This document shows, piece by piece, positions 1-7,076 of a stretch of 17,360 bases of DNA (position 1 is its first letter; every line of letters starts with the position of its first letter). This stretch comes from OMSK01 sp902492995 (GTDB lineage: Bacteria > Bacillota_I > Bacilli_A > RF39 > UBA660). The notes under the pieces were generated by a model. That model saw only the letters and a list, made by a program, of their open reading frames with translations. It had not been told where the DNA came from and made no database searches. The stretch spans positions 1-17,360 of the forward strand of contig CABUNR010000023.1 in assembly GCA_902492995.1 (NCBI GenBank), in the 5' to 3' direction. Made by a program: the position numbers and the translations under genes.

Positions 1-10
1 TATTTTCATA

Positions 11-51
11 AAAATAAAAAGACTATTAACAAAATTTATTTGTCAACAGTC
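11..51 (-). terminator. Distal intrinsic terminator of the ABC operon
   Basis: Read on the minus strand, a 13-bp stem (21-33 with 39-51, two G-U pairs) closes a 5-nt loop and is followed by a U-rich tract (complement of 11-20). On the plus strand the two wobble positions become A-C mismatches, so the structure is tuned for minus-strand transcription. It lies just beyond a second hairpin at 54-77. Confidence 0.65.
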
Positions 52-53
52 TG

Positions 54-79
54 AAAAGACTATTTTAATAGTCTTTTTT
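54..79. terminator. Hairpin at the end of the permease gene, bidirectional
   Basis: Perfect inverted repeat AAAAGACTATT (54-64) and AATAGTCTTTT (67-77). It overlaps the permease stop codon at 60-62. On the plus strand it continues into a T run, so it could also stop transcription entering from the left. On the minus strand it is the first of two tandem terminators. Confidence 0.55.
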
Positions 80-845
80 CTATGTATGAAACAGAATAAT
101 ACATAATTATTGAAACTATTGCTAATAAAACAATACCTGTCATTACTAAACTTAAATTAAATACTTGTGATCCATATATTATTAAATAACCAATACCTTT
201 TTTTGAAACAAGAAATTCTCCCATGATGACACCTATTAAGGACATACTTATATTTATTTTTAAGGCATTTATTATTGTTTTATAATTGTATGGTAAAACA
301 AGTTTAAAAAATATTTGATATTTCTTGGCTTTAAATGATTTTAATAATTTAATCTTGTTTTCATCAGTTTTATCAAAACCCTCTGCAACATTAATTATAG
401 TTATAATTAATGAAATAAGTAATGACATTATTATTATCGATTTTATTCCTGCACCAAACCAAATTATAATGATAGGTCCAAGCGCTACTTTTGGCAAGCT
501 ATTTAGTATTGTTAAAAAAGGATCAATAATTTTTGATACAAATTTATTCCACCATAATATACTTGCAATTATACATCCTAAAAATGTTCCTAAAATAAAA
601 CTTATCATTGTTTCATATATTGTTGTCCATATATGTTGATATAAATTATTTGTTTTATGTAGATGAACAATCATTTTAATTATTTCTTTTGGACTTGATG
701 TTATAAAACTATTAATTATTTCTTTGTCAGCTAAAAATTGCCATAACAATAATAATAATATTAGAATTATTATTTGGAAGAATTTAACTAAAAAATTGTA
801 TTTTTTAATTTTTTTTAGATATAATTTATGTTCTTCACTATACAT
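60..845 (-). CDS. ABC transporter permease, SsuC/TauC/ThiX class
   Basis: Inner-membrane permease (261 aa) of an importer for a small organic solute. Five to six hydrophobic helices are evident, starting at about residues 18-40. The cytoplasmic EAA-type loop, which docks on the ATPase, is seen around residues 150-190 (NVAEGFDK followed by KLVLPY), matching the BPD_transp_1 family. The ATG lies inside the 3' end of the ATPase gene (8-bp overlap), so translation is probably coupled; a GGAAGG lies about 12 nt upstream, a rather long spacing. It is last in a three-gene operon and two hairpins follow its stop. The substrate cannot be read from the sequence: thiamine precursors, sulfonates/taurine and similar compounds all use this class. 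Confidence 0.88.
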   Translation of the reverse strand: MYSEEHKLYLKKIKKYNFLVKFFQIIILILLLLLWQFLADKEIINSFITSSPKEIIKMIVHLHKTNNLYQHIWTTIYETMISFILGTFLGCIIASILWWNKFVSKIIDPFLTILNSLPKVALGPIIIIWFGAGIKSIIIMSLLISLIITIINVAEGFDKTDENKIKLLKSFKAKKYQIFFKLVLPYNYKTIINALKINISMSLIGVIMGEFLVSKKGIGYLIIYGSQVFNLSLVMTGIVLLAIVSIIMYYSVSYIEKRLLK

Positions 846-1584
846 GAAAATCTATATCCTTCCATATCATATCGTAATAATAATTAAATTTAGTATCTTT
901 TCTATTGTTTATTGGAGTTGATTTGTTTTCTAATTCTATATCATATATATTTTTAATTTTACTTGGTCTTCCTGTTAATACTATTATTCGATCTGACATT
1001 GATACAGCTTCAGCAATATCATGTGTTACCATGATAGCACTTTTATTTTCTTTTTTTATAATTTTATATACATCATCAGATACTGATAATCTTGTTTGAT
1101 AATCAAGTGCACTAAATGGTTCATCTAAAAGTAATATATCTGGATTAGTTGCTAATGTTCTAATTAAAGCAACTCTTTGTCTCATTCCACCTGATAAATT
1201 ACATGGATATTTATCTTTGAATTCATATAATCCATATTTTTTTAATAATTTTTCTGTATTTTTTTTTGAATCCTCAGTTAAATTACCATTTATTTCTAAA
1301 CCTATTAAACAATTATTTAATATATTTCTAAAATCAAATAAACTATCCTCTTGTAGCATATATCCTATTTTAGAATTATTATTAAATTTTATTTCTCCAC
1401 TACTACAATCAATTAAATTACATAGTATTGATAGAATTGTACTTTTACCACAGCCACTTGGACCAACTATTGAAATAAATTCACCTTTATATAAATCAAA
1501 AGAAAAATTATCAACAGCTAATATTTCATCTTTTTTAGTGTGATAAATTTTTCTTAAATTTTTAATTTCTAATATTTTATTCAT
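838..1584 (-). CDS. ABC transporter ATP-binding protein, SsuB/TauB/ThiZ class
   Basis: Cytoplasmic ATPase (248 aa) that powers the adjacent permease. All motifs are intact: Walker A GPSGCGKST (41-49), Q-loop glutamine ~78, signature LSGGMRQ (130-136), Walker B ILLLDE (150-155), D-loop SALD (158-161) and H-loop His188 in MVTHD. The LSGGMRQR signature and overall length fit the nitrate/sulfonate/taurine/thiamine-precursor subfamily. Its ATG shares one base with the TAA of the binding-protein gene (TAATG), and its own end overlaps the permease start, so the three genes form one tightly coupled unit. Specificity is set by the binding protein, not by this subunit. Confidence 0.93.
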   Translation of the reverse strand: MNKILEIKNLRKIYHTKKDEILAVDNFSFDLYKGEFISIVGPSGCGKSTILSILCNLIDCSSGEIKFNNNSKIGYMLQEDSLFDFRNILNNCLIGLEINGNLTEDSKKNTEKLLKKYGLYEFKDKYPCNLSGGMRQRVALIRTLATNPDILLLDEPFSALDYQTRLSVSDDVYKIIKKENKSAIMVTHDIAEAVSMSDRIIVLTGRPSKIKNIYDIELENKSTPINNRKDTKFNYYYDMIWKDIDFHV

Positions 1585-2573
1585 TATTTAGAAAATGAGT
1601 TATTTACTAATTTATCAAAAGGTGCAACTTTATCTAATTCATTATCATTTTTAATAATTTCTTGTATATGGCTAAAATCTTTTTCATTTATTTCTGTTGT
1701 TTCATACCATGAATCTATATCTTTGTATTTTTGAATAGAGTTTAATAATTCATTATATGATACATCTGGAAAATATGGTGTAATAACACTTGCAATTTCT
1801 TTTGATGAATGTTTATGTATATAATCTAGTCCTTTTTGTGTTGCTTTAGTAAATCCTTTTATAACATCTTTATTTTTATTTATATAGCTTTTTTTAGCAT
1901 TATATGTAGTATATGGTACATTTCCTCCTAATTCTCCAACTGATGCTACAATATGTCCATATCCTTGTTTTACAAGTTGTGATGCTGATGGTTCAAAAGC
2001 TGTTACATAATCTCCAGTCCCTCCTATAAATGCTCCATTCATAGATGCAAAAGCTATACTAGTATCAAAGTTTAAGTCTTTTTCTGTATTTATATTTTTT
2101 TGATTTAATGCCCATTTTAGTGTCATTGAAGGCATTCCACCTTTTCTACCTGCTATTATATGGCTGTTTTTTAAATCTTCTACCTTAAAATTTTTGTTTT
2201 CTTTTCTTGAAATTAAAAAACTTCCATCCTTTTTTGTTAATGCTGAAAAATTGATTAAATAATCTTTTTCTCCTTGATTATATATATATATTGTTTGTTC
2301 ACTTCCACAAAAACCTATTTGTACATCTCCTGAAAGTACTGCAGCAGCAACCGCATCTGCTCCAGGTGTTAGTATTATTTCTACATCTAAACCTTCATTT
2401 TCAAAATATTTAAGAGCATGAGCTACATATTGTGGTGCATAAAATACTGAATGTGTAACTTCTGCAACTTTTATTTTTTTCAAATTTGATTTTTGGTTAT
2501 TGTTTATAAATACAATGACTATACATGTAATTATTACCAATAAACCAATAATTGAAAATAAAAATTTTTTCAA
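1584..2573 (-). CDS. ABC transporter substrate-binding protein, NMT1/SsuA-like
   Basis: Extracytoplasmic binding protein, 329 aa from the chosen start. An N-terminal hydrophobic segment (about residues 4-22) contains IITC at Cys17, a weak lipobox-like site, so it may be a lipoprotein or keep an uncleaved anchor. The mature region shows NMT1/THI5-like features: YAPQYVAHALKYFENEGLDV near the start, then AAAVLSGDVQIGFCGSEQ and GGMPSMTLKWAL. I chose the TTG at 2573 because AAGGAGGG lies 6-7 nt upstream and the signal-like segment follows at once. An ATG at 2666 in the same frame would add 31 polar residues before the hydrophobic segment and has no good SD. No TPP or other riboswitch was recognised upstream, so the ligand is unknown. 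Confidence 0.87.
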   Translation of the reverse strand: MKKFLFSIIGLLVIITCIVIVFINNNQKSNLKKIKVAEVTHSVFYAPQYVAHALKYFENEGLDVEIILTPGADAVAAAVLSGDVQIGFCGSEQTIYIYNQGEKDYLINFSALTKKDGSFLISRKENKNFKVEDLKNSHIIAGRKGGMPSMTLKWALNQKNINTEKDLNFDTSIAFASMNGAFIGGTGDYVTAFEPSASQLVKQGYGHIVASVGELGGNVPYTTYNAKKSYINKNKDVIKGFTKATQKGLDYIHKHSSKEIASVITPYFPDVSYNELLNSIQKYKDIDSWYETTEINEKDFSHIQEIIKNDNELDKVAPFDKLVNNSFSK

Positions 2574-2600
2574 AATATCCCTCCTTTTATTTTCTAATTT

Positions 2601-2606
2601 ATTATA
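2601..2606 (-). promoter_or_regulatory. Possible -10 box of the ABC operon
   Basis: TATAAT on the minus strand, 28 bases upstream of the TTG start, would give a ~20-nt leader containing the AAGGAGG site. No clear -35 hexamer is seen at the right spacing. Its position downstream of the ATG at 2666 supports the TTG start. Confidence 0.35.
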
Positions 2607-2725
2607 TGTAAAATATGAATTATGGTACTGTTTAATATGAAGATGAAAAAATTTAATAGAAATCATTTATAAATATTTTTATGAAAAAAAATAGGTTATC
2701 ATTATTGTAAAAAAATTTTGTGGAG

Positions 2726-2734
2726 CATATTTTA
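2726..2734 (+). promoter_or_regulatory. Possible mother-cell (SigE/SigK-like) -10 box
   Basis: CATATTTTA fits the CATAnnnTA pattern of mother-cell sporulation promoters and lies 21 bases before the collagen-like ORF, just ahead of its SD (AAAGGAGAG). I could not identify a convincing -35 element, and such strings are frequent in AT-rich DNA. It would be consistent with a spore-coat or exosporium role. Confidence 0.25.
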
Positions 2735-2754
2735 TATTAGAAAGGAGAGATATA

Positions 2755-3312
2755 ATGAATAGTAACAGAGATGATGTTTATAGAGATGCATTAGAGAAAA
2801 TTAAGCATGATCAAAGATTTAAACCATCGTGTTGCATTGTTACAGGAGCAACAGGACCAACAGGACCAACAGGACCAACAGGGCCATCAGGTGGACCAGC
2901 AGGAGCAACAGGACCAACAGGAGAAGCAGGACCAACAGGAGAAGCAGGAGCAACAGGAGCAACAGGGCCAACAGGACCAACAGGGCCAATAGGAGCAACA
3001 GGACCAACAGGGCCAACAGGAGAAGCAGGAGCAACAGGACCAACAGGACCAACAGGGCCAACAGGAGCATCACCATCTTTAACAATTGGAACAGTTTCGA
3101 CTGGTGATCCAGGAACTCAAGCAATTGCAACAATATCAGGAACATCACCTAATTTTGTTTTAAATTTAACTATTCCACAAGGGCCAACAGGAGAAGCAGG
3201 AGCAACAGGACCAACAGGACCAACAGGAGAAGCAGGAGCAACAGGACCAACAGGACCAACAGGACCAACAGGAGAAGCAGGAGCAACAGGACCAACAGGA
3301 CCAACAGGATAA
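2755..3312 (+). CDS. Collagen-like repeat surface protein (BclA-like)
   Basis: 185-aa Gly-X-Y repeat protein. Residues 1-30 are a non-collagenous head with a Cys-Cys pair (26-27). Residues 31-106 are collagen repeats, mostly GPT, GAT and GEA, with one phase slip at Gly46-Gly47. Residues 107-142 form a linker containing TIGTVSTGDPGTQA and LNLTIPQG, a segment common in Firmicute collagen-like and phage-fibre proteins. Residues 143-185 are repeats again, ending directly at the stop. There is no signal peptide and no C-terminal C1q/TNF-like knob as in Bacillus BclA. The Thr-rich GPT triplets are typical O-glycosylation targets, and a glycosyltransferase gene follows after 5 nt. In a spore former, a coat/exosporium filament is the best guess; a surface fibre is the alternative. 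The SD is strong (AAAGGAGAG). Confidence 0.85.
   Translation: MNSNRDDVYRDALEKIKHDQRFKPSCCIVTGATGPTGPTGPTGPSGGPAGATGPTGEAGPTGEAGATGATGPTGPTGPIGATGPTGPTGEAGATGPTGPTGPTGASPSLTIGTVSTGDPGTQAIATISGTSPNFVLNLTIPQGPTGEAGATGPTGPTGEAGATGPTGPTGPTGEAGATGPTGPTG
2845..3309 (+). repeat. Collagen-coding tandem repeats, two blocks
   Basis: Runs of nearly identical 9-nt units (GGACCAACA and variants) at 2845-3072 and 3181-3309. A larger unit encoding GEAGATGPTGPTG recurs about four times with almost no synonymous change. The low codon diversity suggests recent expansion by slippage or recombination, so copy number may differ between strains or be misassembled. Confidence 0.9.
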
Positions 3313-3317
3313 TAAAA

Positions 3318-4394
3318 ATGAAGTATAAAATTTGTGTATATGCTATAAGTAAAAACGAAGAAAAGTTTGTAGATAGGTTTATGGATTCATTAAAAGAAAT
3401 AGATAAAGTTTATGTTTTAGATACAGGTTCTACAGATGATACTGTTTCTAAATTAAAGCAAAGAGGAGCTATAGTTGAACAAAAAATAATTGATCCTTGG
3501 AGATTTGATGTTGCACGTAATCTTTCATTAAAAATGGTGCCTAGTGATGTTGATATATGTATATGCTTAGATTTAGATGAGGTTATTCAACCTGGTTTTA
3601 TAGAAATAATAAATAATTTATGGAAGAATGAAACAACGAGACTTAGATATAATTATAATTGGAAATTAGATAAAAATAATAAACCTATTGTAAATTTTTA
3701 TATTGATAAAATTCATTCAAGAAATAATTATAAATGGACACATCCTGTTCATGAAGTACTTAGTTTTCTAGGTGATAAAGAAGAATTTATTACAACAGAT
3801 TTAATTACAGTGGATCATTATCCTGATTCAACAAAATCACGAGGAAGTTATTTAAAACTTTTAGAATTATCGGTAAAAGAAGATCCACTAGATGATAGAA
3901 ATATGCATTATTTAGGAAGAGAATATATGTATTATCATAAATGGAATGAATGTATTGATACATTAATTAAACATTTAAGTTTAAAAAAAGCTACTTGGAA
4001 AGATGAAAGATGTGCATCAATGCGTTTTATAGCTCGATCATATAAAAATTTAAAACGATATGAGGAAGCAAATATGTGGCTTTTAAAAGCTATAGATGAA
4101 GCCCCTTACTTAAGAGATCCATATGTTGAAATGGCTTTACTTCAGTATGAGATGGAAAATTATGATAAGGTTATTTATTATTGTAATTTAGCTTTAAAAA
4201 TAAAAAAACATCCTAAAACATATATTAATGAAATATTTAGCTATGATTCAACAATATATGATTTATTATCTATATCATACTATTATTTAAAAGACAGAGA
4301 AAATGCTATTAAAAATATTAATTTAGCACTAGAAATGGATAAAGATAATGAAAGACTCATAAATAATAAAAAAATCTTTGAAAAGGAATTATAA
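3318..4394 (+). CDS. Family-2 glycosyltransferase with C-terminal TPR-like repeats
   Basis: 358-aa cytoplasmic glycosyltransferase. The N-terminal GT-A domain shows KICVYAISKNEEKFV at the start, the nucleotide-binding DTGSTDDT (35-42) and the metal-binding DLDE (85-88), then WTHPVHEV typical of SunS-like GT2 enzymes. From about residue 190 the sequence turns into helical repeats (YLGREYMYY; YKNLKRYEEANMWLLKAI; YYLKDRENAIKNINLALEM) that read as TPRs. The same layout occurs in SunS, the sublancin glycosyltransferase, and relatives. The start lies 5 nt after the collagen-like gene and its only SD (AGGA) overlaps the last Gly codon, so expression is probably coupled. The likely target is Thr in the GPT triplets of the collagen-like protein; the sugar is unknown. 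Confidence 0.82.
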   Translation: MKYKICVYAISKNEEKFVDRFMDSLKEIDKVYVLDTGSTDDTVSKLKQRGAIVEQKIIDPWRFDVARNLSLKMVPSDVDICICLDLDEVIQPGFIEIINNLWKNETTRLRYNYNWKLDKNNKPIVNFYIDKIHSRNNYKWTHPVHEVLSFLGDKEEFITTDLITVDHYPDSTKSRGSYLKLLELSVKEDPLDDRNMHYLGREYMYYHKWNECIDTLIKHLSLKKATWKDERCASMRFIARSYKNLKRYEEANMWLLKAIDEAPYLRDPYVEMALLQYEMENYDKVIYYCNLALKIKKHPKTYINEIFSYDSTIYDLLSISYYYLKDRENAIKNINLALEMDKDNERLINNKKIFEKEL

Positions 4395-4407
4395 TATTCC
4401 TTTTTTT
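4381..4407 (+). terminator. Intrinsic terminator after the glycosyltransferase gene
   Basis: AAAAGGAAT (4381-4389) pairs with ATTCCTTTT (4396-4404) around a 6-nt loop and runs into seven T residues. It overlaps the last codons of the glycosyltransferase gene and separates it from thiI. Confidence 0.75.
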
Positions 4408-4419
4408 CGTTATTTAATG

Positions 4420-4437
4420 TATAATTTAATAGGTGAT
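4420..4437 (+). promoter_or_regulatory. thiI -10 box with adjoining SD
   Basis: A perfect TATAAT at 4420-4425 is followed after five bases by AGGTGAT (4431-4437) and then the ATG at 4441. The inferred transcript starts at about 4432, so the leader is roughly 9 nt. The -35 is weak. This compact layout recurs elsewhere in the window. Confidence 0.55.
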
Positions 4438-4440
4438 ATA

Positions 4441-5616
4441 ATGGATAAACTTATAATGATTAAATATGGAGAACTTACTACAAAAAAAGCAAATAGAAAA
4501 GTTTTTATTAATATGTTAGAAAATAATGTAAATAAAATTTTAAAAAATGAAGGTTATAAAATAACAAAAGATAGAGTTAGAATGTATATAGAATGTAGTA
4601 GTGATTCATTAGATAATATAGTAAAAAAATTAAAAAAAGTATTTGGAATACATGGTATAGTAATAGTTGATAAAGTAGATACTAATATAGAAAGTATAAA
4701 AAATAAAGTTTTAGAAAAAATAAATAATAATTATAAAACATTTAAAGTAAATACTAAAAGAGCAGATAAAAATTTTGAAATTCATAGTATGGAATTCAAT
4801 AATATTATAGGCGGTTTTGTACTTAAAAATACAAATTTAAAAGTAGATGTACATAATCCAGATATTTTAATAAATATTGAAATAAGAAAGGAAGGTACAT
4901 TTATTTATACGAATGAAATAAAAGGTATTGGAGGATATCCTGTAGGAATTCAAGGAAAAGGATTATTAATGTTGAGTGGTGGAATAGATTCTCCAGTTGC
5001 AGGTTATTTATCTTTAAAAAGAGGCGTTGATTTAGAATGTTTATATTTTGAATCACCTCCACATACAAGTGTAGAAGCAAAAAATAAGGTAATTAAACTT
5101 GCTAGTATAATAAATGAATATTCTGGTAATATAAAAGTAAATGTTGTTCCTTTTACAAAAATACAGGAAGAAATTTATAAAAATTGTCCTGATAGTTATA
5201 TTATAACTATTATGAGAAGAATGATGTATAGAATAGCAGAACAAGTAGTAAAAAAGAAAAAGTTAAAAGTAATTATTAATGGAGAGAGTATAGGACAAGT
5301 GGCAAGCCAAACATTAACAAGTATGATAGTAATAAATAATGTTACAAATCTTCCAATAATAAGACCAGTAGCATGTATGGATAAATTAGAAATAATAGAT
5401 ATTGCTACAAAAATAGGAACATATGAAACAAGCATTTTACCATATGAAGATTGTTGCACAATATTTTTACCAAAACATCCTATAATAAATCCAGATTTAA
5501 ATAAAGCAATACAATATGAAAATAGTTTTGATTATAAAAAACTAATAGATGAATGTATAGATAATATGGAAGTAATAACAAATTTTGAAGAAAATAAATA
5601 TAATGATTATCTATAA
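4441..5616 (+). CDS. thiI: tRNA 4-thiouridine synthase ThiI
   Basis: 391-aa enzyme that adenylates U8 of tRNA and inserts sulfur to give 4-thiouridine; in some bacteria it also serves thiamine thiazole synthesis. Visible parts are the N-terminal ferredoxin-like start (IMIKYGELTTKKANR), a THUMP domain at about residues 60-165, and the PP-loop SGGIDSP (179-185). Near the C-terminus is the conserved DCCTIFLPKHP. The protein ends without the rhodanese domain of E. coli ThiI, so it is the short form usual in Firmicutes, which takes sulfur from a dedicated cysteine desulfurase. No desulfurase gene is adjacent here. I place the start at 4441 because AGGTGAT precedes it and homology begins there; an upstream in-frame ATG at 4378 lies before the terminator hairpin and would add 21 unrelated residues. 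Confidence 0.94.
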   Translation: MDKLIMIKYGELTTKKANRKVFINMLENNVNKILKNEGYKITKDRVRMYIECSSDSLDNIVKKLKKVFGIHGIVIVDKVDTNIESIKNKVLEKINNNYKTFKVNTKRADKNFEIHSMEFNNIIGGFVLKNTNLKVDVHNPDILINIEIRKEGTFIYTNEIKGIGGYPVGIQGKGLLMLSGGIDSPVAGYLSLKRGVDLECLYFESPPHTSVEAKNKVIKLASIINEYSGNIKVNVVPFTKIQEEIYKNCPDSYIITIMRRMMYRIAEQVVKKKKLKVIINGESIGQVASQTLTSMIVINNVTNLPIIRPVACMDKLEIIDIATKIGTYETSILPYEDCCTIFLPKHPIINPDLNKAIQYENSFDYKKLIDECIDNMEVITNFEENKYNDYL

Positions 5617-5655
5617 CCAAAAATTAACAAAAAAAAAGAGTATTAAATTACCAAA

Positions 5656-5678
5656 TGTACACAAGCTATAAGTGTACA
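5656..5678 (+). promoter_or_regulatory. Inverted repeat touching the SASP gene SD
   Basis: TGTACAC (5656-5662) and GTGTACA (5672-5678) form a perfect 7-bp inverted repeat with a 9-nt spacer. The right arm's final A is the first base of the AGGAGGTGA ribosome binding site (5678-5686). It could be an operator or an RNA hairpin in the leader; nothing in the sequence decides between these. Confidence 0.4.
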
Positions 5679-5691
5679 GGAGGTGAATTAA

Positions 5692-5895
5692 ATGAATAAT
5701 AAAAATAAAATGGTAGTACCAGGAAGTAAACAAGCTATTGAAAACATGAAATATGAAATAGCAAATGAATTAGGTGTTACAATGGGACCAGATGCAACTA
5801 GTCGTGCTAACGGAAGAGTTGGTGGTGAAATCACTAAAAGATTAGTTCAAATGGGTGAACAACACTTAGGTGGTATGAATTATCAATCTAAATAA
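5692..5895 (+). CDS. Alpha/beta-type small acid-soluble spore protein
   Basis: 67-aa DNA-binding spore core protein that saturates and protects the chromosome in dormant spores and is degraded by the GPR protease at germination. The family core is complete: MKYEIANELGV (19-29) containing the GPR cleavage region around Glu22-Ile23, then MGPDATSRANGRVGGEITKRLV (split here for reading: GPDATSRANG and GGEITKRLV). Length is typical for the family (60-70 aa). A strong AGGAGGTGA lies 5 nt before the ATG, expected for a highly expressed late gene. It is flanked by an inverted repeat upstream and a terminator downstream, so it is probably monocistronic. A near copy is found at 7574. It should be transcribed in the forespore (SigG), though I see no clean SigG box here. 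Confidence 0.95.
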   Translation: MNNKNKMVVPGSKQAIENMKYEIANELGVTMGPDATSRANGRVGGEITKRLVQMGEQHLGGMNYQSK

Positions 5896-5901
5896 TTCTA
5901 A

Positions 5902-5926
5902 GCGACAGATATAAACTGTCGTTTTT
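5902..5926 (+). terminator. Terminator of the first SASP gene
   Basis: CGACAG (5903-5908) pairs with CTGTCG (5916-5921) around a 7-nt loop, extended by a G-U pair, and is followed by five T residues. It lies just after the SASP stop codon. Confidence 0.8.
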
Positions 5927-5966
5927 ATATATAGTTAGTCACCTCGTAAATAAAATGTATACAAAA

Positions 5967-6008
5967 TGGTTATATTTAAATATTTGTGATAGAATAATAA
6001 TAGGTGAT
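5967..6008 (+). promoter_or_regulatory. Promoter and SD of the HD-GYP gene
   Basis: Extended -10 TGATAGAAT (5987-5995) with a poor -35 (TGGTTA, 5967-5972). The AGGTGAT SD begins at 6002, exactly where transcription is expected to start, and the ATG is at 6012. The inferred leader is about 10 nt. Confidence 0.5.
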
Positions 6009-6011
6009 ATT

Positions 6012-7076
6012 ATGCAAATTATACCAATAACTAAGTTAATTATGGATGATATATGCAAAAATAAAAATGATGCATATCAAGTCGCTTTTTATAAATTAGA
6101 AAACTTTGATTTAGAAAAAATAATTTGCTTAAATATAGAAAAATATAATTGTAATAAATATAGAATAAATGACTTGAGTTGGATAAAAAATCAAAATTTG
6201 TTAAATAGACCAGATATTTTAATAATGAAACCAACTACTAAATTAACAGAAGGAGAACAACAAATATTATTAGATTTAAATATAAAAGTTTATTATGTTA
6301 ATGAAAAAATTTTGCTTGATAATGATTTGCTAAAAAAAACAATAAATGAAATTGAAAGAAAAATTTACAAATCAAAAACATTAAAATATTTTGAAGTAGA
6401 AAAGCAAAATATTAAAAATATAGAAGAAAAATATAAAAACTTAGAAAATAATGAATTAGAAAAAAAAATTGTAGATGAATTATTAAATTTAATAAAAGAT
6501 AAAGACGAAGTTACATATAAACATGTAAAAAATGTAAGCGATTATGTTGATATATTTGTTGATGGAATGCCAGATAATAAAAAAATGAAAAAAGAAGATA
6601 TTATCTTTTTAAAAAAAGCATGTTTATTACATGATATAGGTAAACTTACTATTCCAAATCAAATATTAAAAAAGAAAGAATCACTAACTGATAATGAGTA
6701 TTATGATATAAAAAAACATGTATCAGAAAATGCTTATTTATTTAATTCAAAATTAATGGATGATTATAGAGAAATTGCTTTGAGTCATCATGAAAGATAT
6801 GATGGTAAAGGATATCCTAGGGGTTTAAAAAAAGATGAAATACCATATTTTTCTAGAATAATAGCTGTTTTAGATACATTTGATGCTTTAACAGGAAATA
6901 GAGAATATGTAAAAAATAATGGCCAAAAATCATTATATGAAGTGCTAAAAATTATCAGTGAAAATGCGGGTACACGATTTGATCCTAAAATTGTAGAATA
7001 TTTTATTAAAGGTGTAGCCAAAAATAAGGAATTTCAAATGAAGTTTTCTTTAAATGAAGGAGAAATAAATAAATGA
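6012..7076 (+). CDS. HD-GYP domain protein, putative cyclic-di-GMP phosphodiesterase
   Basis: 354-aa cytoplasmic protein; no membrane segment is seen. The C-terminal HD-GYP domain (about residues 155-335) keeps its metal and catalytic motifs: HDIGK (207-211), HHERYDGKGYP (259-269) and the following DTFDALTGNR. Family members hydrolyse cyclic di-GMP or related dinucleotides. The N-terminal ~120 residues are not recognisable and a Lys/Glu-rich, probably coiled-coil stretch (about 115-155) links the two halves. I take the ATG at 6012 because AGGTGAT precedes it; an in-frame ATG at 5955 lacks an SD and lies upstream of the -10 box. The gene sits between two SASP genes and overlaps the next ORF by 4 bp (ATGA). 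A role in spore formation or germination is suggested only by position. Confidence 0.86.
   Translation: MQIIPITKLIMDDICKNKNDAYQVAFYKLENFDLEKIICLNIEKYNCNKYRINDLSWIKNQNLLNRPDILIMKPTTKLTEGEQQILLDLNIKVYYVNEKILLDNDLLKKTINEIERKIYKSKTLKYFEVEKQNIKNIEEKYKNLENNELEKKIVDELLNLIKDKDEVTYKHVKNVSDYVDIFVDGMPDNKKMKKEDIIFLKKACLLHDIGKLTIPNQILKKKESLTDNEYYDIKKHVSENAYLFNSKLMDDYREIALSHHERYDGKGYPRGLKKDEIPYFSRIIAVLDTFDALTGNREYVKNNGQKSLYEVLKIISENAGTRFDPKIVEYFIKGVAKNKEFQMKFSLNEGEINK

Noticed and set aside
325..1543. Plus-strand ORFs opposite the permease and ATPase genes
   Set aside because: They mirror well-supported genes on the other strand and have no independent support.
2574..2666. N-terminal extension of the binding protein from an ATG at 2666
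   Set aside because: No SD, polar sequence ahead of the hydrophobic segment, and the likely -10 lies inside it. The TTG at 2573 has a strong AAGGAGG.
2574..2754. Search for a TPP, SAM, T-box or other riboswitch upstream of the ABC operon and the collagen gene
   Set aside because: No conserved aptamer strings were found; the -10 box at 2601-2606 leaves only a ~20-nt leader on the minus strand.
2807..3148. Several long ORFs in other frames and on the opposite strand across the collagen region, poly-Gln or poly-Leu in sequence
   Set aside because: They are shadows of the 9-nt repeat, which has no stop codon in any frame. Only the 2755 frame has an SD and a sensible collagen sequence.
2845..3309. 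Direct repeats resembling a CRISPR array
   Set aside because: Units are 9 nt in length without unique spacers and encode Gly-X-Y triplets in one open frame.
4378..4440. Upstream ATG for ThiI at 4378
   Set aside because: It lies within the preceding gene and terminator hairpin and has no SD. AGGTGAT and family homology support 4441.
5053..5459. Antisense ORFs of 63 and 87 aa within thiI
   Set aside because: Hydrophobic AT-rich shadow frames with no SD and no recognisable domain.
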